NCBI RefSeq assembly: GCF_020535545.1
Contig: NZ_CP084754.1
Coordinates: 186,001-250,000, forward strand
Direction: 5' to 3'
Source of the DNA: Roseateles sp. XES5
GTDB taxonomy: Bacteria; Pseudomonadota; Alphaproteobacteria; Rhizobiales; Rhizobiaceae
DNA length: 64,000 nt
The notes below the pieces were generated by a model. That model worked only from the letters and a program-made list of their open reading frames with translations. It was not told the origin of the DNA and did not search any database. The translations under genes and the position numbers were made by a program. The stretch's first letter is position 1. Each line of letters begins with the position of its first letter. This document shows positions 17,037-25,418 of the stretch, piece after piece.

Positions 17037-19018
17037 CAGATAGAGCCCGAAGGGCTCCCCTTGGCCGCCGCCTGCTCGGCAAGCATTCTTGCCTTGCCGG
17101 CATCCGCGGCCGTACCGAGACCGTGCAGGGTGAGGAAGGCAAGCCGCGAGGCGGCATAGTCGAGGCCTTCGTTCGCTGCCGACTGGAGCAGCCGCGCTGC
17201 CAGTTCCGGCGCCTTGCCACTCGGCGCAGCGCCCGCCAGAAGCCGCTCGGCGAGCGAGACCTTGAGCGGTGCGGCCTTCGACGCCAGCACGGCATCGAAG
17301 GCCGCATCGTAGCGGATGACGAGTTCCGCGAGCCGGGCAAAGTCTGCCATGTCGGCAACGCTGATCGCTGCCTTGTAATCCACGCGGATCGGCCCTGCGG
17401 CGATAGGGTCTCCGCTATACTTGTTGGCGGCCATCTTCTCCACGAAAGCCTCTGCCGCCGTGCCCGCCAGGGCGGGATCGTCCAAGGCCTCCAGGTAACG
17501 CACATAGAGGATTTTCGACGGCTTGCCCTCATCCATCCAGTACGCTGCAGCCGCGGCATTCGCCCGGACGCCGACGCCCCTGCGGTAGAGTTCGGCGATC
17601 CAGCGCTCGGCCTCGCCGGGCACATCGCCCAGCCGGGGAGAGGCGATGGAGAGGAGCAGGGCCCGCTGCCACCGCGTCCACTCACCCTTCTGCGCAAATG
17701 CATCGAGAACGGCGCTCGTCTCGGCGGTTTGCATCAGCGCCCAGGTACTGCCGATCGTCTCCTGAATTCCGAGAAAGCCCAGCGCCGCCGCGGGCACGCT
17801 TCCGGTGTCGCCGGCGTCGCAGGCACCAGAGGAAAGCGGCATCGCCGCCGCATCGACGACGTCCGCCGCCGTCGGCGTCTCGCGCCCCGAACGCCCGAGC
17901 CCGGCCAGAAGACGCTGCCAGCCCCTGCGGCTTTCCGCGCCGAAAGCCCCGTCGATCGCACCGTCGAAGCAGCCATGAAGACGCATCAGGCCCTGCGCGG
18001 CCATGAGATAGCCATGGTAGGGCGAGCGAACCTCCTGTTGCTCGTAGGCCATATCGGCGAGCGGCTTGGCGAAGATGCGCGCCATCATCGGGCAAAGGCG
18101 TTCGCCGTATTTGTCCGCATAGGCCTCCATCGTTGCGATGGCACCGGCGTGGGTCTTCAGCAACCGCGCCGCAATCGCCCCGACCTGGCCTTCCAGCGGT
18201 GGCAGCCCGCCGTTCTGCGCGATGAGGGACGAGAGGCCGGAAACGCCTGCCTCCTTGCCCAATTGATCGAGGCCCCTACCGGTCCAGGCCGTCAACAGGA
18301 CAAGCGCGAGGTCGGCGTCGGGCTTGGTTTCGAACTGCGCGCATTGGTAACGCCGAGCGACGGCAAGGATGCGTTCGATCCCGGCCTTTGCGCTCGCGGG
18401 CAGCGGCGTGTGGTCCTCCGGCTGCTGCTCTTCGACGACGGGGGGCGCCTCCTCCACGTCCGCGGCGGCCGTCTGCGTGTCATTACTGCCGTCCGGCGGC
18501 ATCGTGACCGGCTCACGCGACGGACGGGAATGATTCTTTCGGATCGAGGCGACAACGACATTGGCAAGCCGCTCATAGTCCGCACGCCGGGAGGTGTCGA
18601 AGCGGAAATGGGCAGCCGCGAAGCAGGCGCAGGCATCGACCAGGACATAGTAGGAGACAGCGATCTCCTTCGTGTCCGGGTTGCGGATGGTGATGGTGCA
18701 TTCCTTTTCGAAGATGCGCCGGTTGGCAGTCTGGGTGAAACCGTATTTGACCCAGTTCCTTTGCCGCTCGTCGATCAGCTCCGTGCAACTGCCGTAGTCG
18801 TCCTGGATAAGGCGCAGGGTTCCTTCGACCCCATTGGCCGAGAATTTGCGATCGATCTTGTCGGCCGCGAATTCGACGCCGGCGGGCAGCGACGCCTTGA
18901 TGTCGTAGCGCTTGCTGTTGCGGTAGATTTCCAGAGCCTCGGCCGATTGCAGCGGGGCGCCAAGGAAAAGGGCCGCCAGAAACCAGAAGAGGGTTTTCCG
19001 CAAGATCTGTCGCGTCAC
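17036..19018 (-). CDS. exported Sel1-repeat protein with peptidoglycan-binding-like module; probable 5' part of the CHAT gene
   Basis: A 660-residue frame starting one base after the OmpA stop. Signal peptide about 1-28 (ending SAEA). An N-terminal cysteine-containing domain spans about 30-165 and a Pro/acidic linker 170-205. A PG_binding_1-like segment lies near 342-372 (GLMRLHGCFDGAIDGAFG). Sel1-type repeats run from about 480 to the end (LYRRGVGVRANAAAAAYWMDEG, LAFLTLHGLGTAADAGKARMLAEQAAAKG). The last repeat is cut by the stop and resumes in the CHAT frame. Predicted periplasmic, cell-wall associated. Confidence 0.75.
   Translation of the reverse strand: MTRQILRKTLFWFLAALFLGAPLQSAEALEIYRNSKRYDIKASLPAGVEFAADKIDRKFSANGVEGTLRLIQDDYGSCTELIDERQRNWVKYGFTQTANRRIFEKECTITIRNPDTKEIAVSYYVLVDACACFAAAHFRFDTSRRADYERLANVVVASIRKNHSRPSREPVTMPPDGSNDTQTAAADVEEAPPVVEEQQPEDHTPLPASAKAGIERILAVARRYQCAQFETKPDADLALVLLTAWTGRGLDQLGKEAGVSGLSSLIAQNGGLPPLEGQVGAIAARLLKTHAGAIATMEAYADKYGERLCPMMARIFAKPLADMAYEQQEVRSPYHGYLMAAQGLMRLHGCFDGAIDGAFGAESRRGWQRLLAGLGRSGRETPTAADVVDAAAMPLSSGACDAGDTGSVPAAALGFLGIQETIGSTWALMQTAETSAVLDAFAQKGEWTRWQRALLLSIASPRLGDVPGEAERWIAELYRRGVGVRANAAAAAYWMDEGKPSKILYVRYLEALDDPALAGTAAEAFVEKMAANKYSGDPIAAGPIRVDYKAAISVADMADFARLAELVIRYDAAFDAVLASKAAPLKVSLAERLLAGAAPSGKAPELAARLLQSAANEGLDYAASRLAFLTLHGLGTAADAGKARMLAEQAAAKGSPSGSI
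17050..17063 (-). other. frameshift site joining the Sel1 and CHAT frames
   Basis: The coding strand reads AAG GGG AGC CCT around a run of four G (plus-strand C run 17057-17060). Slipping back one base after GGG, or adding one G, gives K-G-E-P-F-G-L-Y-L-M-A-G-F-L-E-G, a continuous Sel1 repeat that enters the CHAT frame directly. Without the slip the upstream frame ends S-P-S-G-S-I-stop. This may be a homopolymer sequencing error, a real mutation, or a minus-one programmed frameshift. Confidence 0.7.
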
Positions 19019-19019
19019 G

Positions 19020-19607
19020 TCAGGGCCCCAGATTGACCACCTCGACCCTGCGGTTCTCCGCAGCGTCGGGATCGGCCGTGTTCTTCAGTCGCTCTTCCCC
19101 GTAACCGATGGCGATGAGCCGCGCGGCACCGATGGAAAAGTGGCTGACGAGATAGTCGCGAACAGCCTCTGCGCGGCGTTCGGACAGCGTCATGTTGCTG
19201 TCGTTGCCGCCCTTGGCGTCCGTATGTCCGTTCAGGAGCACCCGGGCGGTGGCCAGCGACTTGTGCGTGAGCGCGGCGCCGAGGGCGTTGAGATCAGGAA
19301 CCGAAGCGGGCTCTATGTCGGCGGAATCGTAGCGGAAGCGGATTTCGACATCGATGCTGGGCAGTTGGTTGGCTTCGACGATTTCTTCCACTTCCTGTCG
19401 ATGCACCGCCTTGAGACCGCGGGTCGGCAATTGGGAAAGATAGTCCCTGTCCCGGTCGCCCAGCATCTGCATCGGCTCGCCGCTGCGGGTGACCGTGGCG
19501 CCGTTGGCCGTGAGGCTCTTGATCAGGCTCTCCGCATCGACGGCCGCACCTGGCGACGCCAGCAGCGTCGAGGCCAGAAAAATTGGAAAACCGAAGCGGA
19601 ATTTCAT
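19020..19607 (-). CDS. OmpA-family outer-membrane/periplasmic protein
   Basis: A 195-residue exported protein. Signal peptide MKFRFGFPIFLASTLLASPGAA, a ~60-residue linker, then an OmpA C-terminal domain: IDVEIRFRYDSADI, NGHTDAKGG, LSERRAEAVRDYL, GYGEERL and NRRVEVVNL. The Asp of HTDA and the Arg pair of NRRVE that bind diaminopimelate are intact. An in-frame ATG at 19646, two bases past the previous stop, is an alternative start but would bury the signal peptide. It precedes the Sel1/CHAT frames by one base, so it is tightly coupled to them. Confidence 0.8.
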   Translation of the reverse strand: MKFRFGFPIFLASTLLASPGAAVDAESLIKSLTANGATVTRSGEPMQMLGDRDRDYLSQLPTRGLKAVHRQEVEEIVEANQLPSIDVEIRFRYDSADIEPASVPDLNALGAALTHKSLATARVLLNGHTDAKGGNDSNMTLSERRAEAVRDYLVSHFSIGAARLIAIGYGEERLKNTADPDAAENRRVEVVNLGP

Positions 19608-19648
19608 AATGCGTCCAGTCTGTTGCAGGGAAAAATTCGCTCTCATTC

Positions 19649-20026
19649 TTACCCCGCCGGCAGAGGATGCACGACGTCGCACCGCACCGTCGTCGGCTGC
19701 GTCTCGGAGGATGCGGCCACGACCGCGCCATCCAGCGTAATGGTCCTCACCTCGCCGACCGAGAGATCGGAGACCTCTTGCGAAAACGACCATGCGCCGC
19801 CGCTCGAGCCGCTCCCCTCGCAGCGAATGGTTGCCGACTTTACCGGCCTGGAGACGTCTTCGATCCGGAGGGAAAGGCGGGCTACGGTGGTCCCGCTCCT
19901 GTCGATGGACTGCAGCCCGTCGAAGGAAACCTTGAACGGCGCGGCGTCTGCGCCACTGAAGACGAAGAGCCCTGCATGCGCCTGTGCGCTGGCGAGCATG
20001 GCCATGAAGAAGATCAGGCGCCGCAT
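19649..20026 (-). CDS. small secreted protein, first gene of the CHAT operon
   Basis: A 125-residue protein with a clear signal peptide (MRRLIFFMAMLASAQAHA). The start at 20026 is supported by AGGGGGA nine bases upstream; a longer frame exists but lacks translation signals. The mature ~107 residues are beta-rich with two cysteines (SATIRCEG, TTVRCDVVHP) and could be an Ig-like fold. No family is recognised. It opens the exported CHAT / OmpA / peptidoglycan-binding operon and could be a ligand, inhibitor or substrate of the protease. Confidence 0.6.
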   Translation of the reverse strand: MRRLIFFMAMLASAQAHAGLFVFSGADAAPFKVSFDGLQSIDRSGTTVARLSLRIEDVSRPVKSATIRCEGSGSSGGAWSFSQEVSDLSVGEVRTITLDGAVVAASSETQPTTVRCDVVHPLPAG

Positions 20027-20227
20027 CAAATCCGTCCCCCTGCCTCGGTTTCTCCGTTCGTGAAAACGGCCGAAGTCCCCGTGTCCCTTCTTCCTGAACG
20101 GAAAGACGAGACCGCTTATTCGCATCGAAAACAGATATCGCCACACAATCGCCCCTGCAACCAAGCGTTAGCAGAGGCGATCCATGGATATCTTCGGGGG
20201 AATGCCGCCTGCCCGCGGCAAAGGCTC

Positions 20228-21034
20228 TCAGAGCACCAGCGGGCTGGTGCGGTTCTCGATCATCCGCACGAGGTTCAGCGCGGTCATTTCCGAGGATTTC
20301 GGGTTGGTGGCGAGCGGCCGGTTCTGCAGACGGATTTCCAGGGTGCCGAAAGCGCCGGCGGCGTGGATGTGATGGGTGTTTTCCGTTGCGGCGGGGTCGG
20401 CGACAAGGCGCACGCGGGTGCGCTGCATGCCGAGGCCGGCAAGGGATGTGGTGGCCGCGACATTGGCGTTCTGCGGGAAGGCCGTGGCCGCTTCGGCGGC
20501 GCTGCCCTCGAAGAAGGTCTCCGCCTGTTGCAGGTCGGCAAGGCGGCAGCGCTGTTCGGCCGGGGTGCCAAGCCAGGCCTTGGCGGGCTTGATGATGACG
20601 TGCTCCACCCTGTCCAGTCCGAGCCGTGCGGCGGCCGAGAGGGCGTCGATGCCGCCGAGCGCGCCCGGCGGGACGATGAGCTTGGTGCCGTTGCGCCGCG
20701 CGGTTTCGACGAGTTCGTCGAGCACGGCCGGATCGACCAGCGCGGAGGTGGAGGAGACGGCGAAATCCATGCCGGCCGTCAGGGCGGCGCGGGCGAAGGG
20801 CATCACGCTTTCGCGGCTCGCCGCCTCGACGACGAGGCTCGCGCCGGTCGCGGCCAGCGCCTCGGGGCCTGCGACATGCACGGCCCCATCCGGCATGGTT
20901 CCCTCGATCTCTTTCGGATCGCGCACGGCGATGCCGACGATCCGGGCGTTGGCACCGCGCGCATTCAGAAGCGCGGCGACCCGCTGGCCGATGGCGCCCC
21001 AACCGACGAGACAGATGGCTTCGACTGTCGACAT
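20228..21034 (-). CDS. nadX: aspartate dehydrogenase-family oxidoreductase
   Basis: A 268-residue Rossmann-fold enzyme: CLVGWGAIGQRVAALL (nucleotide-binding loop), VVEAASRESV, GMDFAVSSTSALVD, IVPPGALGGIDAL and NVAATTSLAGLG. This is the layout of L-aspartate dehydrogenase (NadX, COG1712), which interconverts aspartate and iminoaspartate with NAD(P). Start at 21034 follows a G-rich site. Here it is the third gene of an operon with a DHDPS-family enzyme and 3-hydroxyanthranilate dioxygenase. It may therefore act on an amino-muconate-type intermediate rather than aspartate; that is inference. Confidence 0.75.
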   Translation of the reverse strand: MSTVEAICLVGWGAIGQRVAALLNARGANARIVGIAVRDPKEIEGTMPDGAVHVAGPEALAATGASLVVEAASRESVMPFARAALTAGMDFAVSSTSALVDPAVLDELVETARRNGTKLIVPPGALGGIDALSAAARLGLDRVEHVIIKPAKAWLGTPAEQRCRLADLQQAETFFEGSAAEAATAFPQNANVAATTSLAGLGMQRTRVRLVADPAATENTHHIHAAGAFGTLEIRLQNRPLATNPKSSEMTALNLVRMIENRTSPLVL

Positions 21035-21088
21035 GAAATGCCCCCCGGCTCCGCCCATCAGGCGGAGCCTTTGCAGGTTTGGTTCGGG

Positions 21089-21643
<555 letters not shown>

Positions 21644-21652
21644 CTATTCCGT

Positions 21653-22609
21653 TCAACCCAGTTTCAGGCCGCATTCCTCGAAGGCGGCGCGGGTCAGTCT
21701 CTTTTCCTCATCCGTCAGCTCCAGCAGCGGCCGGCGCACCGCGCCGCCGACCTGACCGAGCAGCTCCTGCCAGTACTTCTGGTGCGCATGGGGCTTTTCG
21801 GCCGGCTTGGTCTTGCGGAAGGCGTCGCGCACGCCCTGCAGGCTGGCGCTGACGGCGCGCGCCTCCTCCGCCTTTCCGGCGAAGGCGAGCGCGGTGTAGT
21901 CGGCGATGCGGCGGTCCGCCTTCGTCTGCAGCGTGTAGGGCGGCGAGGAGCAGAGATAAAGCTGCCAGCCGAGTTCCAGCACATTATCCAGCCATTCCTC
22001 CTCGGAGGCGGTGGAGACGAGGATGCGGTCGCCGGCAAGCCGCGTCAGCGTCTTGTACATGTCGCGCGGCACGGAATACTTGATGGCGACGACCGTCTCG
22101 ATATCGGCGAGCCGGTTGCAGAGCTCCGGGCTCATCAGATAGCCGCTGTCGGGATGCGACCACAGCGCCATGCCGATATCCACCTTGGAGGCGATGGTTT
22201 CGTAGTAGCGCAGCAGCGTCTCGTCCTGCTGCTTGAAGAAATGCAGGATCGGCGCATGCACGACGATATAGTCGGCGCCGCAGGCCTGCGCATGGCGGGC
22301 AAGGTCGATCACCACGTCCATGTTCTGGTCCGAGCAGGACATGATGGTCTGCGCCCGCTCGCCCACGGCTTCCACCGAGAGGTCGAACATGCGCTTGCGC
22401 TCGTCGACCGACATGGAGAAGAACTCGCCCTGCTTGCCGGCGATGAACAGGCCGTCGATGCCGAGATCGGAAATCCAGTGCTCGACGTTGCGGCGGTACC
22501 CCGCCTCGTCGATCGCGCCTTCGGCGGTGAACGGCGTGTTCGCCGCCGCCCAGATGCCGCGCATCGTGGCGCGGGAATGGGCCTTTGCATCCTTACGCTG
22601 GTATTTCAT
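21653..22609 (-). CDS. dihydrodipicolinate synthase-family lyase/aldolase
   Basis: A 318-residue TIM-barrel enzyme of the DapA/N-acetylneuraminate lyase family. ATG at 22609 is chosen because AGGGAG precedes it. GIWAAANTPFTAEGAID, GIDGLFIAGKQGEFFSM and the Schiff-base Lys in VVAIKYSV are clear. The tyrosine of the usual P-Y-Y motif is absent (HAPILHFF), so the reaction probably differs from lysine biosynthesis. First gene of the operon with 3-hydroxyanthranilate dioxygenase and an aspartate-dehydrogenase-like enzyme, divergent from a LysR regulator. A carbon-carbon cleavage or hydration step after ring opening is a reasonable guess. Confidence 0.8.
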   Translation of the reverse strand: MKYQRKDAKAHSRATMRGIWAAANTPFTAEGAIDEAGYRRNVEHWISDLGIDGLFIAGKQGEFFSMSVDERKRMFDLSVEAVGERAQTIMSCSDQNMDVVIDLARHAQACGADYIVVHAPILHFFKQQDETLLRYYETIASKVDIGMALWSHPDSGYLMSPELCNRLADIETVVAIKYSVPRDMYKTLTRLAGDRILVSTASEEEWLDNVLELGWQLYLCSSPPYTLQTKADRRIADYTALAFAGKAEEARAVSASLQGVRDAFRKTKPAEKPHAHQKYWQELLGQVGGAVRRPLLELTDEEKRLTRAAFEECGLKLG

Positions 22610-22735
22610 GACGCTCCCTGTCGCATGTCTCGCCGCGGCGCATCCAGCGGCCGCCGTCTTTGTTGTCGCCATTTAGCGCCAGAAATTTTTATTCATAAAG
22701 ACGCATAGTTCGTATATATTCATGTCGAAATCAGT

Positions 22736-23653
22736 ATGGATCGCCCAATGCTCAATCTGCGTCAGATCAAGTGTTTCCAGGCCGTGGTCGAACTCGGCAA
22801 CTTCTCCCGCGCGGCCGAGCGGCTGCGCACCAGCCAGGCCGGCATCTCGCATGCCATCCGCGACCTTGAGGCGCTGCTCGGCGCGCGGCTCTTCGACCGC
22901 ACGACCCGCCGCGTCGAGTTGACCGAGGCGGGCCGGGTCTTCGCCGCCGGGGCCTTGCCGGGGCTGGCGGAAATCGAACGGGCCGTCGACGCCGTGCACG
23001 ATCTCGGGCAGCTGAGGACCGGCCTCGTGCGCATCGCCGCCCCGCCCTTTCTCGGCGCGACGGTGCTGCCGCGCCTGTTGCAGGAGGTCGCCGCCGCCCA
23101 TCCGAACCTCAAGCTGCGCATCGAGGACGTGGTGACGGACCTCATCGCGCCCCGTGTGCGCAGCGGGCTTTGCGACCTTGGCGTCGGCACCTTCGCCAGC
23201 GACGAGGACGGGCTGGAGATCCAGCGCGTGCTGCGCGACCAGCTCATGGTTTTCGCACCGGAGGGACATGCCGTCTGCGCCAGGGCCGAGGTGGCCTGGG
23301 CGGCGCTGGCCGACCAGCCGATCATCACGCTGACCCGCGAAAGCAACATCCGGCTCCTCACGGAAGTCGGTTTCGAGAGCGCCGGCGTGCCCTTGCGCCC
23401 GGCCCTCGAAGTGCACCAGATCAACACGGCCCTTTCTCTCGTCGAGCGGGAGGCGGGCCTTGCCATCCTGCCGACCTATGCCTTTGCCGGTCTCAACGGC
23501 CGCAAGATCGTCGCCCGCCCCCTGGCCGAACCCTCGATTGCCCGCGACGTCTCGATCATCACCGCCCGCGAACGCACGCCCTCGCCCGCAACGCTTGCGG
23601 TGCGCACCGTGCTGCGCAAGGTGCTGCGCGACATGGTGCCGGTGGTCGGCTGA
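22736..23653 (+). CDS. LysR-family regulator of the 3-hydroxyanthranilate operon
   Basis: A 305-residue LysR-type regulator with an N-terminal winged helix (LRQIKCFQAVVELGNFSRAAERLRTSQAGISHAIRDLEALLGARLFDRT) and a C-terminal inducer-binding domain. It is divergent from the DHDPS / dioxygenase / NadX-like operon across 126 bases. That gap is AT-rich before the start and contains two ATTCAT copies about 27 bases apart. Such divergent pairs usually respond to a pathway intermediate. A strong hairpin follows the stop. Confidence 0.9.
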   Translation: MDRPMLNLRQIKCFQAVVELGNFSRAAERLRTSQAGISHAIRDLEALLGARLFDRTTRRVELTEAGRVFAAGALPGLAEIERAVDAVHDLGQLRTGLVRIAAPPFLGATVLPRLLQEVAAAHPNLKLRIEDVVTDLIAPRVRSGLCDLGVGTFASDEDGLEIQRVLRDQLMVFAPEGHAVCARAEVAWAALADQPIITLTRESNIRLLTEVGFESAGVPLRPALEVHQINTALSLVEREAGLAILPTYAFAGLNGRKIVARPLAEPSIARDVSIITARERTPSPATLAVRTVLRKVLRDMVPVVG

Positions 23654-23663
23654 GAATGCGCGA

Positions 23664-23696
23664 AGGCCGGAACCGTCAGGGCAACGGTTCCGGCCT
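23664..23696 (+). terminator. hairpin terminator after the LysR gene
   Basis: Perfect 13-base-pair stem AGGCCGGAACCGT / ACGGTTCCGGCCT with a seven-base loop, 11 bases past the LysR stop. No T run follows; instead a RIME-like element begins. Confidence 0.75.
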
Positions 23697-23775
23697 GGAG
23701 CAATTCCAGCAAAAGTGCACAGTGGCCTTTCGTTGCGTTCCCGCGACGGACGGAAAGCGAAGTGCTCCAGCCTCG
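23692..23775. repeat. RIME-like repeat with degenerate centre
   Basis: Begins CTGGAGCAATTCCAGCAAAAGTG and ends GCGAAGTGCTCCAG, with a GTTCCCGCGACGGACGG centre. The outer CTGGAGCA...TGCTCCAG arms and AATTCCAGCAAAAGTG core are typical of rhizobial GAGCAATTCC-class repeats. It lies between convergent LysR and aldehyde dehydrogenase genes. Confidence 0.6.
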
Positions 23776-23789
23776 GACGCCTCCGCGCG

Positions 23790-25220
23790 TCAGGCGATGC
23801 GCAGCGAAACGTTCTTGATGACCGTATAGTGATGCAGGCCTTCCGCGCCGCCCTCGCGGCCAAGGCCGCTTTCCTTGACGCCGCCGAACGGCGTTTCGGC
23901 GACCGAGGCCTCCAGCGTGTTGATCGAAAGGTTGCCGGCCTCGATGCCCTGCATCAGTTGATCGACATTGGCCAGCGAATTGGTGAAGCCGTAGGCAGCA
24001 AGGCCGAAGGGCAGCGCATTCGCCTTGGTGATGGCCTCGTCCAGCGACGCGACGGGATTGATCACGGCGAGCGGGCCGAAGGGTTCTTCCGACAACGCGC
24101 GGGCATCGTCGGGCAGGTCGGCAATCGCCGTCGGCGCGAAGAAGTAGCCCTTGCCGTCGAGGCGCCCTCCGCCGCAGAGCACGCGCGCCCCCCGGGCGCG
24201 GGCATCGTCCACGAGGTCCTGCAAGGCCGTTATGCGGCGGTCGTTGGCGACCGGCCCCATCTGCGTCGCGGCATCGAGACCGTTGCCGACCCTGATCGCG
24301 CGCGCCTTCTCCACGAAGGCTTCGGTGAAGCGGTCGTAGAGCGTTTCATGCACGAAGAAGCGCGTCGGCGAGGTGCAGACCTGGCCGGAATTGCGATACT
24401 TGCGGGTGGCGCAGGCAAGGCCGGCGGCGACGGGATCGGCGTCCTCGCAAACGATGACCGGGGCATGGCCGCCCAGCTCCATCAGCGCCGGCTTCATGAC
24501 CTGCGAGGCGAGCGTCGTCAGGTGTTTTCCGACCGCCGTCGAACCGGTGAAGGCGACCATGCGGATGCGGTCCTGCGGGATGAGATATTCGGAAATCTCG
24601 GCCGGGTGGCCGAAGACGAGATTGAGCACGCCGGCTGGCAGGCCTGCGTCGTGGAAGGCGCGGGCGATGTGCACCACGCCCGTCGGCGTTTCCTCGGAGG
24701 CCTTCATGACGATGGAGCAGCCGGCGGCGAGCGCCCCGCCGATCTTGCGGGCGGGCTGGCTCATCGGGAAATTCCACGGCGAGAAGGCGGCAACCGGGCC
24801 GATCGGCTCGTGCAGAACGATATAGCGGATGCCCGGCGCGCTCGGGACGACGCGGCCGTAGAGGCGCACGCATTCGCCGGCGTCCCATTCGAAGAACTCG
24901 CAGCCGCGGATGACCTCCAGCCGGGCCTCGGCAATCGGCTTGCCGTTTTCCAGCGTGATCGAGCGGGCGATCTCCTCCGCGCGCGCGCGCATCAACTGGG
25001 CGGCCTTCAGGATGATGGCCGCGCGCGCGGCCGGCGACGTCCGGCTCCAGACCTGGAAGCCCTTCCAGGCCGCATCCGTGGCATCGGCAAGGTCGGCCTC
25101 GCGGGCCACCGCCACCGTGCCGATGACATCCTCATTGGCGGGGTTGATGACGGCGAGCGTCTCGGAGGTCGCCCTCCATGTGCCGCCGATATAGAGCTGA
25201 GCCTGTGTTTCCTGAGCCAT
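23790..25220 (-). CDS. NAD(P)-dependent aldehyde dehydrogenase
   Basis: A 476-residue ALDH-superfamily enzyme. Start at 25220 (MAQETQAQLYIGG) has AGGCAA upstream. Visible are the cofactor motif FTGSTAVGK, catalytic Glu in MELGGHAPVIV, catalytic Cys in NSGQVCTSPTRFF, and EEPFGPLAVI/FGLAAYGFTN near the end. It resembles succinate-semialdehyde or 2-aminomuconate-semialdehyde type dehydrogenases. Between kynureninase and the 3-hydroxyanthranilate dioxygenase operon it most likely oxidises a ring-cleavage semialdehyde. It has its own promoter region, set off from kynU by a terminator. Confidence 0.82.
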   Translation of the reverse strand: MAQETQAQLYIGGTWRATSETLAVINPANEDVIGTVAVAREADLADATDAAWKGFQVWSRTSPAARAAIILKAAQLMRARAEEIARSITLENGKPIAEARLEVIRGCEFFEWDAGECVRLYGRVVPSAPGIRYIVLHEPIGPVAAFSPWNFPMSQPARKIGGALAAGCSIVMKASEETPTGVVHIARAFHDAGLPAGVLNLVFGHPAEISEYLIPQDRIRMVAFTGSTAVGKHLTTLASQVMKPALMELGGHAPVIVCEDADPVAAGLACATRKYRNSGQVCTSPTRFFVHETLYDRFTEAFVEKARAIRVGNGLDAATQMGPVANDRRITALQDLVDDARARGARVLCGGGRLDGKGYFFAPTAIADLPDDARALSEEPFGPLAVINPVASLDEAITKANALPFGLAAYGFTNSLANVDQLMQGIEAGNLSINTLEASVAETPFGGVKESGLGREGGAEGLHHYTVIKNVSLRIA

Positions 25221-25363
25221 GAGATTGCCTTTTCGCCATTCCGTTGGAGGCCAAGCCTTCCGTCCCGCAATGGATGCAACCGGCCGTCTGATATAACAAT
25301 CCACATAGGTTGAATGAATTGATATCGAGATGTGATAAGTCCGCCCGCGGCCCAAAACGCGAA

Positions 25364-25393
25364 AGGGCGCTTTCCCGCACTGGAAAGCGCCCT
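25364..25393 (-). terminator. terminator after kynU
   Basis: Perfect 12-base-pair stem AGGGCGCTTTCC / GGAAAGCGCCCT with a six-base loop, followed on the minus strand by TTCGCGTTTTGGG. It ends the importer-kynureninase operon ahead of the aldehyde dehydrogenase promoter (the region between them, 25221-25363, is AT-rich, including TGATATAACAATCC). Confidence 0.8.
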
Positions 25394-25418
25394 CTCTGTT
25401 TTCGGATGTAAACCGGTA

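Noticed and set aside
25221-25355. Upstream extension of the aldehyde dehydrogenase
   Set aside because: The added 45 residues are not ALDH-like, lack a ribosome site and cover an AT-rich promoter stretch; ATG 25220 has translation signals.
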